Origin: Pelargonium nanum
Taxonomy: Eukaryota; Streptophyta; Magnoliopsida; Geraniales; Geraniaceae
Length of the DNA: 38,935 nt
Direction: 5' to 3'
NCBI GenBank assembly: GCA_036897485.1
Contig: JAYMTF010000349.1
Coordinates: forward strand, 1 to 38,935
Part shown: positions 1-11,079 of the stretch, one piece after another
Layout: each line of letters begins with the position of its first letter
Numbering within the stretch: position 1 is the stretch's first letter
Translations under genes and position numbers: made by a program
The notes under the pieces: generated by a model
Seen by the model: the letters and a program-made list of their open reading frames with translations, nothing else
What the model was told of the DNA's origin: nothing
The model's database searches: none

Positions 1-1305
1 GATGCAAGGGAAAGGATTCTGTTTTACTTCTTCTGTTGTTGCGGTGGAGGCAATTCATAAAAGAGTCAATGATCAAAAGACTGGTGAACGATTTCTCCTG
101 TATTTATATTTATTGCATATTGTTAAAAGACGGATCTCCCAACACTTATCAAGCATGGTGCTTGTGATAACCAGTAACTACAGCTGCAGTAATTGGACTT
201 GTCATCTTCCATAGAATATGTTACGCCATTTAAAATTTGTACTTGTGTTATATGTGAATTTTTATTATAGTTGAAGCATTGCCAATTAGATTATGGTGTG
301 TTTCTATAGTTGACGTAATGTATATTGGACCTAAACCTTTTCAGCAAACAAGAAGGGGCAGATAAGGTCAGGTTCACAACAAAACTGTATAATGAGTTTT
401 TCTGTCAAAACATCTTCTCTCCCCGTCATTATTTTCTTCTTTCTTAACTGCTTATCTTTTTCTTTCACACATTTTCATTTCTATATAATTTTGGGGAAAT
501 TTTGAATTGCTAACACATCTCTACTTATTATCATTTTGCAAACTGAATGGGGATCTTGATTGTATTGTAAGTTAGGTTGAGGCTGAGATCTCTTTGTTCA
601 ATATGGAAACCTATATAGAAATATTTATCATATTTGTTGGTCATTGCTGTTTTGTTGTGCATAACACATTACTGTATAGATATATCATGTAGGGACATGG
701 GGTTGTTAATGTCATTTTTTGGTCCAAGGTATGGAGTTTACAGGCATTTCTGTTTAATTAGTGGTGGCTCAGAGGTATTGACATTTATTTTCAAAACACA
801 ATATTTGGAAGCTGGCCTAAAAGGCTCCACCGGTTGATTTTTTTTTTTTAATATATATATGTTCATTCCTCCCTAACACATTCGACTTAGTTGTGTGTAT
901 TGATTGTTTGCGTTATTATATATGGTAAGTTAAGAGTATCAGTAATAGAGCCATTATTGCCTGCTGGAACATCTTTCATCCTGAATGGCAGTTTAGTCAG
1001 CGTTGACTAATTAATATGTGCTTATCCGTTGTGAAGACCGAAGATCATAGAATTTGCAATTATAGTGTCATTGAGAGACGTTAGTAAATTCAGTACATGC
1101 AGTTTGATGTGGTGCTTCTGAATCATCCCTATCTAGTGTAATCTAAGTTGGGAACTTGTGTTAATGATCAATTACATTCATTTACTAAGTATTGTGGGCG
1201 GGTTATTACATGCATTGGATTTTTACACAATCTTGCAACTATTATCTTTCATGTTATTCTTCATCTTAAATGAAATATCAACATATCTATTCATTTACTT
1301 TTCAG
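1..1305 (+). other. Intron sequence of the SPOC-domain gene
   Basis: No convincing exon was found here. The exon that starts at 1306 continues a SPOC domain already under way, so this stretch is read as the 3' part of a long intron. It is T-rich, contains a short AT run near 850, and ends in a pyrimidine-rich tract followed by the CAG acceptor at 1303-1305. The first 70 bases are open in two frames but resemble no part of a SPOC domain that I recognise. A short exon could still be hidden. Confidence 0.55.
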
Positions 1306-2915
1306 GTGATTTCGCTTCGCTTGAAAGATGGGTCTTCTGAAGCTGGACTGGCGGGGATGAAAGAGGTAACTTGGACAAAACTATAAAGGACATCAGATAT
1401 TATATATTTATTGCAACCACTGTGGATCTTGTTATGAAGTGATGAAGATACAATGAGCATAATTCTAATGAACTATTTTAACCTACTCGCCGCCCTTATT
1501 CACAGGTCGCAAAAGGATACAACGAAGGGAAAAAGGTTGGGTTTGCACAACTTTCTCCAGGTACTGATCTTTACATCTGTCCTCGCAGTGATGCCATTAT
1601 CACAATACTTGCCAAGCATGGGTTCTTTAAGGGCAAGGCTGCTATCGAAGATGACCATGATTCGTTGATTGGTTGTGTTGTTTGGCGAAGAAAGCAAACA
1701 TTGTCTAATTCTGTCATGAAGAAACCTGAGAAAAAGAACTGTTCCTCATCAGAGCGACCTCCCAACTCCCCTTCTGCCTCTTCTACCCATGGAGCTGCAG
1801 AAAATAAATTGCCTCACACCAAACCAGCTTGCAAACCCGCAGTTGCATCAGCCAAAGATTGCACAACTCCTCTTGATGCAGAAAAAAATAGCATTGAAAG
1901 TCGGGTTATGACCTGCAGTAAAGCCCAACTAGACGCATGTAGTTCTTCTACTGTTAGTTCTTTGCCAGCATCCACCCTTCCTTACTCCTCTTCTTTGTTG
2001 GTTGGAATTGTAGCGTCTCTTTGTGCTGATTCTACTATTGTCCAGACTCAGAGCCCTATGGGACGGCCCTCAGAAACTAATGCTCCCCTTGTGCACCACA
2101 CGGGACAAGAAAAACCAAGTTCGGAAGTTAAAAAACCTGTTCTGCCTCCACTTGATGTTAAAGGACGTGGTTCTATATATGATGATGATGACGATGATGA
2201 CCTTCCCGAGTACGACTTTGGAACTGTACGTGGTGCTTCGCGAATGACAACAAGCAAGCTTTCAGATGTCACAATAGTTGATAAGAAGCTTTCAGCTGGA
2301 GGATTTGGGAGAAGGGATGGACCTTTGCCTCCAACAATCCCCACTGAACAGTCGCTGCCTACTTTCAGCCAGAGAAGGCCGGAAAATATGAATCTTTCAA
2401 GGCTTCCACCAGATGCCATTCAGAAGATGCTGCCAGTAAAGACAGTCTGTAATCAAGATCAAGTCCCGGGATTGCCTCATCTGGGAGAAAATCACTCTGT
2501 ACAAAGCAGAGCCAACACGGCACTCATTGATGCCAAATCAGTTTCCAGATCAAAGAATCTATTTGACGACGACGATGACATACCCGAATGGCGTCCTCCA
2601 CATATGCAACACCAAAAGCAGGTACTTCCAGAGAGGATACGACCACCAACAGTTTCTGATCCCCCTATTGCACCAAATCCTCCCATTGAACGACTATATC
2701 CTGGTCCTCGACATCCCGTTTTCCCATCCCCCTTTCCATCTTATAACAATCCACCCCTCCCCACCCAGCCGCGCCCTCATCTAGCGGTCCCTGTGAATCA
2801 TTCACAGCCAAAACCTTTGGAGAGGCATTTTCAGAATGATCCTGGTCTGTCTCGTTACCCATTTGATAACAAGCTTCCTGTAAACCCCCCTGGTTGGAGG
2901 AATTGGAGGCCATGA
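1306..2915 (+). CDS. SPOC-domain nuclear protein, C-terminal part (5' end outside window)
   Basis: Two exons, 1306-1365 and 1506-2915, join in frame across a GT-AG intron and give the last 489 residues, ending in TGA at 2913-2915. The first ~75 residues are the second half of a SPOC domain: VISLRLKDGSSEAG, then GFAQLSPGTDLYICPRSD, then a FFKG strand and a closing LIGCVVWRR. Plant proteins of this kind usually carry a PHD and/or TFIIS central domain upstream; SPOC domains in general bind phosphorylated partners such as the RNA polymerase II tail or corepressors. That role is known for the family, not shown here. The rest is a low-complexity tail rich in Ser, Pro and Lys, with two acidic patches each followed by a short PE motif (DLPEYDFG and DIPEWRPP), and a proline-rich end with many PP pairs closing in WRNWRP. 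The gene converges on the BSD gene. Upstream exons are missing, so the full domain set is unknown. Confidence 0.85.
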
Positions 2916-4306
2916 TACTTACAATCTGCAGAAATCAGCTTCAGATGCAGAGAGGTTATGAGATATATTACTTTCATAAAAATGTGAATAGTACATATGC
3001 AGCAAGGTGAAAAAGGCGTTATCATCCTTGGTCACCCGGGTAGGGCAAATCCTTGAATTTGATCTCCCGGAAACTATACATTTGTTGTTTCGTAAGTTAA
3101 AGTGATGTGCAGTATCTCATAATCTGTCACCTGAATTAGGCATATTATGTAATGTGCTTAGGAAACACTTGTTTGCAGCTTCTCTGCCCCTTTAACTTGG
3201 ATTTTTTGCTTAGAGTATTTATGATAACATGGTTGCTTTATTGGTGGAACTTTCTCTTAGTTGGTATTGGATGAAACTTGAAGCATGCAAATTTCACCAA
3301 CACTGAAGCTATAAGATTTTTCAATGTGGTGGCATTTAGGGAGATGTGACATATCGAATATTTTATTGATGACTTGACTGAATTACAATATGTCATGTGT
3401 ACAGTATGTTTTATAAATAGGATGCTCCACGCCAAAAAATCATGAAAAAATAGTGTTATCAAATATGTCAGATCGTTGTTCGTTGAAACTTAATTCTAGT
3501 CTACAAAAGTATGAAATATATATGATATGTTGATTGCTCCGCATTTTGTATATAAAATTTTGTTCAAAATTTAAAACATTTAGCGATTTCCTTAAAATTT
3601 TGAATTTGGATTTTTGTTATACGAGAGTTAGAGAGAAGTGCACATAAGTATGCTTTATTTATCAAAGTTATAGTAAAGGCGGAACTTGATTAACTCAGAA
3701 TCAGACAGTCTTCAATAATTGTCACAATCAAGTTCCAAAAATTTACTCAAAACAAGAGAAGACATAGATATTCACCTAGAGATTGATTAATAGTTCAATA
3801 GAAGAATAAAAGATGTTTATACTCAATGTAAGGTTTCACGTCACTCTAGTTCTTATTTGTCATATATAATTTTTTATTCCACATCAACAAAGATTGATTT
3901 TATGCATTTGTAGAATTCACATGTAGTTCTTACATGTCATATCACCAAAACTTTACAATTTATTTTCAATTAATCACTCATTTTTATTTGCTAACAGAAG
4001 AAAAAAAGTACTCGAAATTCCATCTTTTTATGATTCTTGTAGATTCACAAAATGTAAGAAGCTTTGTTGGCCCCAAAATAAATATATACTAGAACGTTGT
4101 TTCATATTTGTTTTGTTAAGGCTATCAACCTAAACAAGAAAAATGTATCTTTATAGTCCATGTGTAAACATTTTGTCGCTCTGAGTTTTTTATTATACCA
4201 CAGTTGAAAAGACTCTCGACTCTGCACATGTCGAGCTTATCGATATCAGGGGAAAAAAATGAGACTTGCACGTGAGAGAAATGGTTGAATTTTGTCTTTA
4301 TTAGCT

Positions 4307-4352
4307 ACCATTAAAAATTTCTAGTCTACTGTAGAAATGTGTAAATGTTGTT
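4307..4352 (+). repeat. Dispersed direct repeat, copy 1
   Basis: This begins ACCATTAAA and ends in GTAGAAATGTGTAAATGTT. It matches 5371-5420 in the same orientation, with an exact 19-base core and a few changes and gaps before it. The copies are about 1.06 kb apart. No target duplication or transposase was seen, so the class is unknown. Confidence 0.55.
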
Positions 4353-5370
4353 AGAAGTCTAGGAAGAGTTTAGATAACAAATCATATCCTTTCATCATAC
4401 ATTTGTAAGTTAAATCTCAACCATCTATTTAGGATAATTAAGATAGCCACTAGCATAAATGGGAAGAGACTATATTTGTCTAAACCATCCATCTTCATTA
4501 TTTAGAGTTCAATTCTCTGTCCCACCACAATTAATTATTTTTATATCCTAAATGACTGGTTAGGAGTCTAATTCAATAATTTATTCTTGAATATATTGTT
4601 TGTATCCAATCAGATTTCTTTTTAATGAGCTAGAATTCAACCCAAATAATTGAATCAGTACTCAAGTTTTCATTGTATTTCGTAATAATATTTCAACTAA
4701 AATTTAGGAAAACGCTGAAAGAAAAATTTGTCACTCTCATTATCTCTCCCAGCTAAACATCTCATGATCAGAAATTATTATCATCAATATGTTGCAAGTA
4801 GTCACCATTTAATAAGTTCTTGTGCTCATATCTTTTTATCTATTTTGTAGTAGTGTTGGTATGTTAGTTCGTCGGTTTTGTTTGAACTTTGTATTGTAAT
4901 GTTTAGTTGTTTAATATAATGTTTCTGTTTTTTATAAATAAAATAAAATAAAAATAGCAACAGACAAACTATTATTGAAACCTAGTTTGTTAATAGCTCG
5001 TTTCCTTCAAAATATACCTCACGTGAGCCATAGAATCAGTAATTTCATTGAATGTGCAACAGAGTGACAGCCTTACACCTCCCCCATTAACTTCCGGAAA
5101 AAAAAATGAAAATTAGCATTATGTCACATGTTAAGAAAAATTACCGCATTTTGAAGTGGGTGCAAATTGTGACTGAGAAAAAGGCTTCACTCGTAAGGAA
5201 GGTGAAGAAAGTATAGATGTGGAATAAGAATTGAAAATGCCGTATAACAATCTAGAGAAAACATCCTAAAAATTGTACCCTTGCAATAGAAAACATTGGA
5301 TCGAGATCATGTAAAAAGTGTCTAATCATGGAGAACTATTTAGAGGTCATAGTATTTTGCATTTCCAACA

Positions 5371-5420
5371 ACCATTAAAGTTTTCTAGCTAGTTGTTTGT
5401 AGAAATGTGTAAATGTTTGT
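5371..5420 (+). repeat. Dispersed direct repeat, copy 2
   Basis: Second copy of the unit at 4307-4352. It shares ACCATTAAA, TTTCTAG and the core GTAGAAATGTGTAAATGTT in the same order. The pair could be ends of a worn element of about 1.1 kb, or two independent insertions of one repeat family. Confidence 0.55.
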
Positions 5421-6578
5421 TTTAAGAGTTAAGACAAACACCTTGTAGGCCGAACTGTAACCATTAGAGAACTTGGTCAGTATTTTTGTCCAAATACATT
5501 GAGAGAAAAATTTAGCATGTACTTGTGTTTAAAGCACACCCGATTACACAACACTCGTAAATTTGTTCAAATACATCGATAAAAGAGCACAGTCCGCAGT
5601 AAAAACAACTTGCTCGATAACCGACCAAATTCCAAAAGTAAACACATACGTAAACCCTTCGTGCTATGAATTTAGCCTAAAACATGAGTCTAAAAGTGAG
5701 ACGTGGGAGCAATCTGCACAATAAGATACCTGGGGAGACAATTGCAAAAACACACAGTTATTTACTATAAAGAGCAAGATGCAAACAAGGAAAAGGTATG
5801 CCCACTTTATTATATTTGAACCTAAATTAGGATCAACAACTAATGATCTGACTTGAGCGTCGGAGGTGTTGTGCACTAAGATCAAGTAGCTCGTCTCCTC
5901 CTGTCCGAGATTCTTCAGAGGTACCTACACAAATAACCACATAGGAGGCGTTGCCGTAGAGTCTTTTTCCGATTGTCAGGTCAGATGACCGAAGAGCAAA
6001 TTCTAGAGATAATTTTTAATTTAGCAAAATAAATGTGCATATCTTGGGCTCTATTTCATTATATGTATTATACCTGAACCTATTTTAAAGTAGTGTGCAT
6101 CCATGCAGTGTCTCTCCAAAACTAAAACTAAAACCAAAACCAAACCAAACACCCCAAAAGCCCCAAACTTTCAACACTCATAGAGACATACAACAAAAAA
6201 CTTCATAAACAAACAAAAATTGAAACATCCAGCAAGACCTGTAAGCAAATATATAACCATTTGAATGCAATCAACTGTAAACATAAAGTATGTACCTTCC
6301 ATATTTCAAGACAGCAAACAAAGCAAAAACACATTTGGTTATTAACAATGTGGAACAATTTCACTAGCTCCTTCAAAGTAAGTATATACACCAGTTATAT
6401 GCAAAAGACTAAATGGTCAAACAAAATTACATCCAACCAATTGAATGCCTTTTGATGCGAACTCAACTAACTTATTAATTTAAATTGAAGAGGCTACGGC
6501 GTAGGAATAAGCAAAAACTTTGTATTGTGAGAAAGAGAGAGAAAAGCTTTACAGTAACTTGGCAATGGCATGGATTGT

Positions 6579-9500
6579 CTAATCGAAATCATCAACAGTT
6601 AGCCAGCCATTTGACCCATCACTTTCTGATTCTCGGGAAATTGACTGTCTTGCCTTTTGCTGTCCACGACTTGCTACATTCAGTTGAACCCAGTCATTTG
6701 ATCCACTAGGTGAAGAAGCCCCTTTTTCCTGTATTGGCCCAAGGCTAGACAATCTACTTGAGAGATCACTAAAATCATCCTCCAAATCACTGAATGAAGC
6801 ACCCTCTTCATCTTCAAGAGCTCTTTTGGCAGGCACAGAAGCATTTGTATTATCCGTGTCTTCCAACCCCTGGTCAGTAGCATCTTCAGTGTCTATTCCA
6901 TTTGCAGCACTTGCAACCTTAGATGCAACCACCTTTACACGAGATGGACTTTTCTTTCTCTGTGTCTCGCTGGCATCTTCATATGAATCAAGTACCTTAG
7001 TTTTTTCAGAGTTATCTACCTCTAATTTCCCACAATTTCTGTTCTGGAGCTTCTGCAAAAGTGCATTTCTTGCTTCAGCAATCTGCGAAAAAACAGAAAT
7101 CTTTAAAATAGAACACTATATATTTTTGGTCAAAGAAATACTTGTTGAACATTATCTAAGTTGCTAGGACAGAGTAATTTCCCCAAGATGTAGATAGAAC
7201 AAATAAACAAATCCAGTAAAAAATGCACTTTCCAGAACTAGTTAAGATTATGAATAACTTGAAAACCATAATTTTTTTCTAGATTGAAGGACATCAAAAA
7301 GAAAAATAAGATGCTTCCAGGTTCTTCAGCTGCTATTTTCCCCTTCATTTTCTCTCATCCCCAACTGTAACCACGTTCATCAACATATTGGTATAAGAAA
7401 CTTCCAGGTTCTTCAGCTCTAACCCCAAACGTTCAAATTTGACAACATCATCTCACTCCAAAGTCGGATTATGTTGGTGTTGTCCATCTCAATCTCAAAG
7501 CCTTTAAAATTTATTCTGGGAAAATTTATTCCCAAGTTTATGTGTACAAGAGTTAATAGTAAATCATGAAGACCCTACCCATATGAACCCTAATTAAGTT
7601 TGAGAAGAATATAACAAAGTCATAACTTGAGATTAATAACATAGCTTCTTTTTCATAGGGCAATTAATTTGTAGTATGAAATGGAACTTTACTTTAGTTC
7701 CAGTCACTAAAATAATAATAATAAGCAAAATAATATACAGTTTGCATGGTAAGATGACTGCATTATTTATTTTGTTCTAGGAGTTCAAGAAAATGTTTTG
7801 GATGGAAAATAAGAACATCTCCAGGTAAGAAAGTAAAATCCTATAAGTATACCCAGAGCATATTGTTTTCGGGATGATAATACATTTGCATGTAACAATA
7901 AGGAATTTATATATATTAGATAAGCTCAGATGCCTTGCCTCGGGGGTTGAAAGAAGCTCAAGATCATGCTTATTCAGCCTGGAAAGCAATAAGATAAAAT
8001 ATATCATCCAGAACTGTGCATCGCTTATGTAACTGTGAAGTTCTTCTCTAACCGTTCCTAGACTTGGTACTAAATGTTCAATGGCCAAAGCATGTTCTCT
8101 CTGAGTAAATGACATGTTGAAATCTGCAATATATAACATGCCAAAATTCAGAACCAAATGCCAACATATTACTAGCTAAAATTCATATATTAGAGAGGAG
8201 TAAATGCACAAGACATAAATGACAAACCAAAGAGAAAATCCAATTATAGGGTATGGCAGCCCAAACATTTATGCCATAAAACTTAATACTTTTTCCAATT
8301 TGGAATTTCGATACATAAATAAGTAACAGTGAATATGAATTGAATTTTCATTAAAAAAAAGATAAGATTTTGTTGGAATCCTCCTAAATTTGAAGGATAA
8401 CACAATGGATGATACCATTTATAGCTGTATCATTCACCCAAGCCTCCTAAATTCCATCTGTTACCTTTGTACTTGATCGACGTATTGGAATTCTCTAGTT
8501 CTCCTTAATCCACAATACACAACCAGAAGTAGATTATTTAACAATGATTGCTGTAAGGTAAACTAGATCCTAACCTAATGAGATGAATCGACAATAAGCC
8601 CTATGAATCTCAATCCTCTTCACTCGCCTGATAAGTACAAATACTGTCCTCATTGATGGCATAGTTCTACCCAAACTGTTTTGCCATGCTCTTCAACAAA
8701 GTAAAACTCTTGCTCTAACGGAACTAACAAATCCTGTTTAATTGAAGTAAGAGCAATCTACTCACTGTCTACATATGCCCCTGACTCCGAAACCAAATAT
8801 CCAAGATAATAGCTTACGGAGGCACAGCTTACCAGCACCTACCTCTATTGCCCTTATCAAACCCAAGAAAACAAATTCATAAAAAAAGTGGACACCATCA
8901 GATCATCAACTGAACCAAGTTAGTGAATCCAAGCATTATGATACCGTTGAGAAAGTTCATTGGCCTGTCCACTATAGTTTCCTAACTGAGCATCTAATAT
9001 AAAATAAACATTTTCTCAGAATAAATTTTGCTAAAAGTCAAAACAATCTTAAGAAGAGCTTCTTGATCATCCATCCAACAAAGCTAAATAAGCTAAGCAC
9101 ATGTAATTTCTTTGACCAAAAGCTGAAGCAATCCATTGACTCACTCCCATTCCAGTTCTAGTAAATTCTCCTAGGATGCTTCTGCAAGGAACTTTTACTG
9201 AAATTTTACTGGAATACAGAATTACACTGAAATTACATAAACCCCACACACTCTTCACCAAACTAACTTGCAATTAGAGTGAACAATCCAAGCTATTGTA
9301 GAAGCAAACAGAAGGCGAAATTGTAAAATTTTGGAGTACTAAAAGTAAAGCTAAGCGGGTAAACTTGAAATACCGTTTTCGAGAGCGAGAGGAAAATCAA
9401 TCCAACACGCCGGCACCACCGAAATTTCCTTCACAAAATCCAGAACCTCGCTGTTAATCCCCGGCACGTCACCACCATCAGTCCCAAGAACTCGCTCCCT

Positions 9501-9833
9501 CTGATCATCATCATCGCCATCTCGGAACTGCAACAAGCTCGAGGCGAACCTCGAGATCCCAGTCACCGCCCTATTGCTCGACAAGAGAGACAAACCGGAC
9601 TTGAAGCTGCCGCCAATCTCCGCAAGATCGTTGCGAATTCCGATGAGTGTCTGCGAAGACACCGAGTCCGGAGAACCGTCGGCGGCGGAGGGAGGAGGAG
9701 GAGCGAGGAAGGCGGCGACGCCGCGGAGCTGACGACCGATGACGCTGCGAGGGGAGTGGTTGGGTGAGGGTGGTGCGTAGAGTTGCGGAGAATCTGGGTC
9801 GTTGGATTGGAAGGAATTGAAGAGCCAAGACAT
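6579..9833 (-). CDS. BSD-domain-containing protein
   Basis: Three exons on the - strand (9833-9374, 8123-7939, 7082-6579) give 382 residues. The start is the ATG at 9833, followed by MSWLFNSF, a usual opening for plant BSD proteins. Residues 1-150 are Ser/Pro-rich with a short FKSGLSLLSS stretch. The BSD domain spans about residues 140-212 and includes the hallmark FW pair (191-192, in DAQFWMIYF). After it comes LLSTPE joined to IAEARNALLQKL, a short helix typical of the family. The C-terminal 150 residues are acidic and disordered, with FSDLEDDFSDL and two W-x-x-hydrophobic motifs (W346, W375) before the final VDDFD. BSD domains occur in TFIIH p62, synapse-associated proteins and DOS2-like proteins; the plant members are poorly studied, so no exact function is claimed. 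Intron 2 has a GC donor. The gene converges with the SPOC gene. Confidence 0.9.
7083..7938 (-). other. Intron 2 of the BSD gene with a GC-AG splice pair
   Basis: Read on the - strand, exon 2 ends CCCGAG and the intron begins GCAAGG; it ends TTCGCAG before exon 3. Joining there keeps the frame (STPE then IAEARN). No GT donor lies within reach. AG|GCAAG is the usual shape of the minor GC-AG class. Within the intron an exact 18-base direct repeat occurs at 7314-7331 and 7401-7418. Confidence 0.75.
7314..7418 (-). repeat. Exact 18-bp direct repeat pair in an intron
   Basis: CTTCCAGGTTCTTCAGCT occurs at 7314-7331 and again at 7401-7418, 87 bases apart, inside intron 2 of the BSD gene. The bases between are not repeated. 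It may be a small local duplication or the target duplication of a lost or short insertion. Confidence 0.6.
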
Positions 9834-10132
9834 TTTTTTTTCTTCTGAAAAAAAAAATGGATTGAAATTTACATTAGTTGGTATAGAAGAGAAGAGAGAG
9901 TGAGTGTGGAGGTGAAGCTGTGTTTTTCTTTTTTTTTAAAAAAAAACTTAATTTTGAGTTTTGATTAGAAATAGATTTTTGTGTTTGAGATGATCACTGA
10001 TTGCTTGCAGTTGCCGCGGGTGCGGTTTGTTTTGTTAGCCAGCTCAGCATGCAGCGACGGCTTCGCTATTGCCACCTCATCATTCTTAATACCCATACTT
10101 CTAAAGTCAAATTGTTATTGTTCAAATTTAAA
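9834..10132 (-). promoter_or_regulatory. 5' UTR and proximal promoter of the BSD gene
   Basis: Upstream of the ATG at 9833 the - strand has an A/T-rich run and then a CT-rich leader (9890-9925), common in plant 5' UTRs. A more GC-rich patch lies at 10000-10075. No clear TATA box was identified. The upstream edge is the SINE insertion at 10133. Confidence 0.4.
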
Positions 10133-10284
10133 TACAACTTAATTAGTTTTGCTTTTGGACAGCAAGTCTGTAAATAATCTCGCCCCATATTGTCGGCAAG
10201 TAGATTCAAACCTGAGACCTCAAAGAGAATCCAATGCGTATCAACCGTTTGGTCCAACATGCCTTGGTTACAATTTAATTAGTT
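10133..10284 (-). mobile_element. SINE (tRNA-derived) with target site duplications
   Basis: The element body, 10149-10268, reads on the - strand. It carries an A-box-like TGGACCAAACGGTTGATACGC (complement of 10236-10256; the motif as a whole is one base over a core tRNA A box) and a B-box-like AGGTTTGAATCT (complement of 10202-10213), the internal RNA polymerase III promoter of tRNA-derived SINEs. It is flanked by direct repeats TACAACTTAATTAGTT (10133-10148) and TACAATTTAATTAGTT (10269-10284), 15 of 16 identical, as expected for a target duplication. A related copy lies at 34102-34288. It sits upstream of the BSD gene and downstream of the ANTH gene. Confidence 0.8.
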
Positions 10285-11079
10285 AAGTCATATCAAATTA
10301 TTGAACATTTGAACTAACTATATATTGATCTTACACTTACATAATATCTCATGCTGACAATTCGTGTCCGTCGTGTTGGTTTTATCGTGTGTCGTGTCAG
10401 AGGTGTCAAGTGGTGTAGCGTTGACACAGCTCATTTAATTACCGTATAAAACACGTCGTGTTCGTGTTTTGTTTTCATAATTGTGTTAGATTGTCAAACA
10501 CACAGACAACTTTCAACGCAAGAACGAATTGTCAACCTAACGATATCTTAACGGAAAAACTTAATATTAGAAAATGACATGTTGATGAGTTGTGCATTAA
10601 TGTTAAATGAAGCAACCAATTGAAAGAGAGGGAGATTATAGGAGAATGCGTAATTTGGAAGTAGTTTTGTTTAGCAGCAAACACATGGAGTACGAAAATA
10701 AAACAAATAAGAAAACGATGTTTCATCAAAACCAATGATTATAAGCTGGAGTTACAAATGGAAAAACCTTAAAAGTGACAAGGTTGAAGAAGACTAATAT
10801 AGCCTGCATAATCATCATCAACATATATGTATATAAAGTAGCAGGTTCAAAGAATTTTCGTAGTCTACAAAAAGCATTATTAGAAACAATCCAAAACCCT
10901 CCCTCAAGAACTACTTATTAAAATGTCAAAACAAAAGAATCTCATTCTAGCTCATAACTGCACATACACAACATATGATATCATACATAAATCTCCTGTT
11001 CCGAGTCCACGTCCGTGACTATGACTGCTCTCCCGTCTTTGTTGGAAATATCGTGATCTTTGTTCTTTGTGCAAATTGA
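10285..11079. other. Intergenic space with a CGTGT-rich repeat remnant
   Basis: No gene is visible. At about 10358-10480 the sequence is built of repeated GTGTC/CGTGT words (TCGTGTGTCGTGTC, then ACACGTCGTGTTCGTGTT). This resembles a widespread plant dispersed repeat that contains TCGTGTCGTGT. A shorter, weaker look-alike starts near 32218. The last ~250 bases are the 3' UTR of the ANTH gene. Confidence 0.45.

Larger units (their letters stand above)
2916..6578. other. Convergent intergenic space, AT-rich, no gene seen
   Basis: This lies between the stop codons of the + strand SPOC gene and the - strand BSD gene, so both 3' UTRs are here (roughly the first and last few hundred bases). No ORF resembles a protein family. 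The middle, about 3.5-6.1 kb, is very AT-rich and holds a diverged dispersed repeat (4307-4352 and 5371-5420), which suggests old transposon debris. No RNA gene was recognised. Confidence 0.6.

Noticed and set aside
1..214. Possible upstream exon of the SPOC gene
   Set aside because: No reading frame here matches the first half of a SPOC domain, and no donor joins in phase to the exon at 1306.
6826..7167. 113-codon open frame on the + strand
   Set aside because: It is antisense to the last exon of the BSD gene, and its content mirrors that exon's acidic tail.
10066..10260. 64-codon open frame on the - strand
   Set aside because: It lies on the SINE, so the apparent protein is a by-product of tRNA-like sequence.
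10149..10268. A tRNA gene, because of A-box and B-box words
   Set aside because: The intervening sequence does not fold as a tRNA cloverleaf that I can see, and the flanking target duplications show a SINE.
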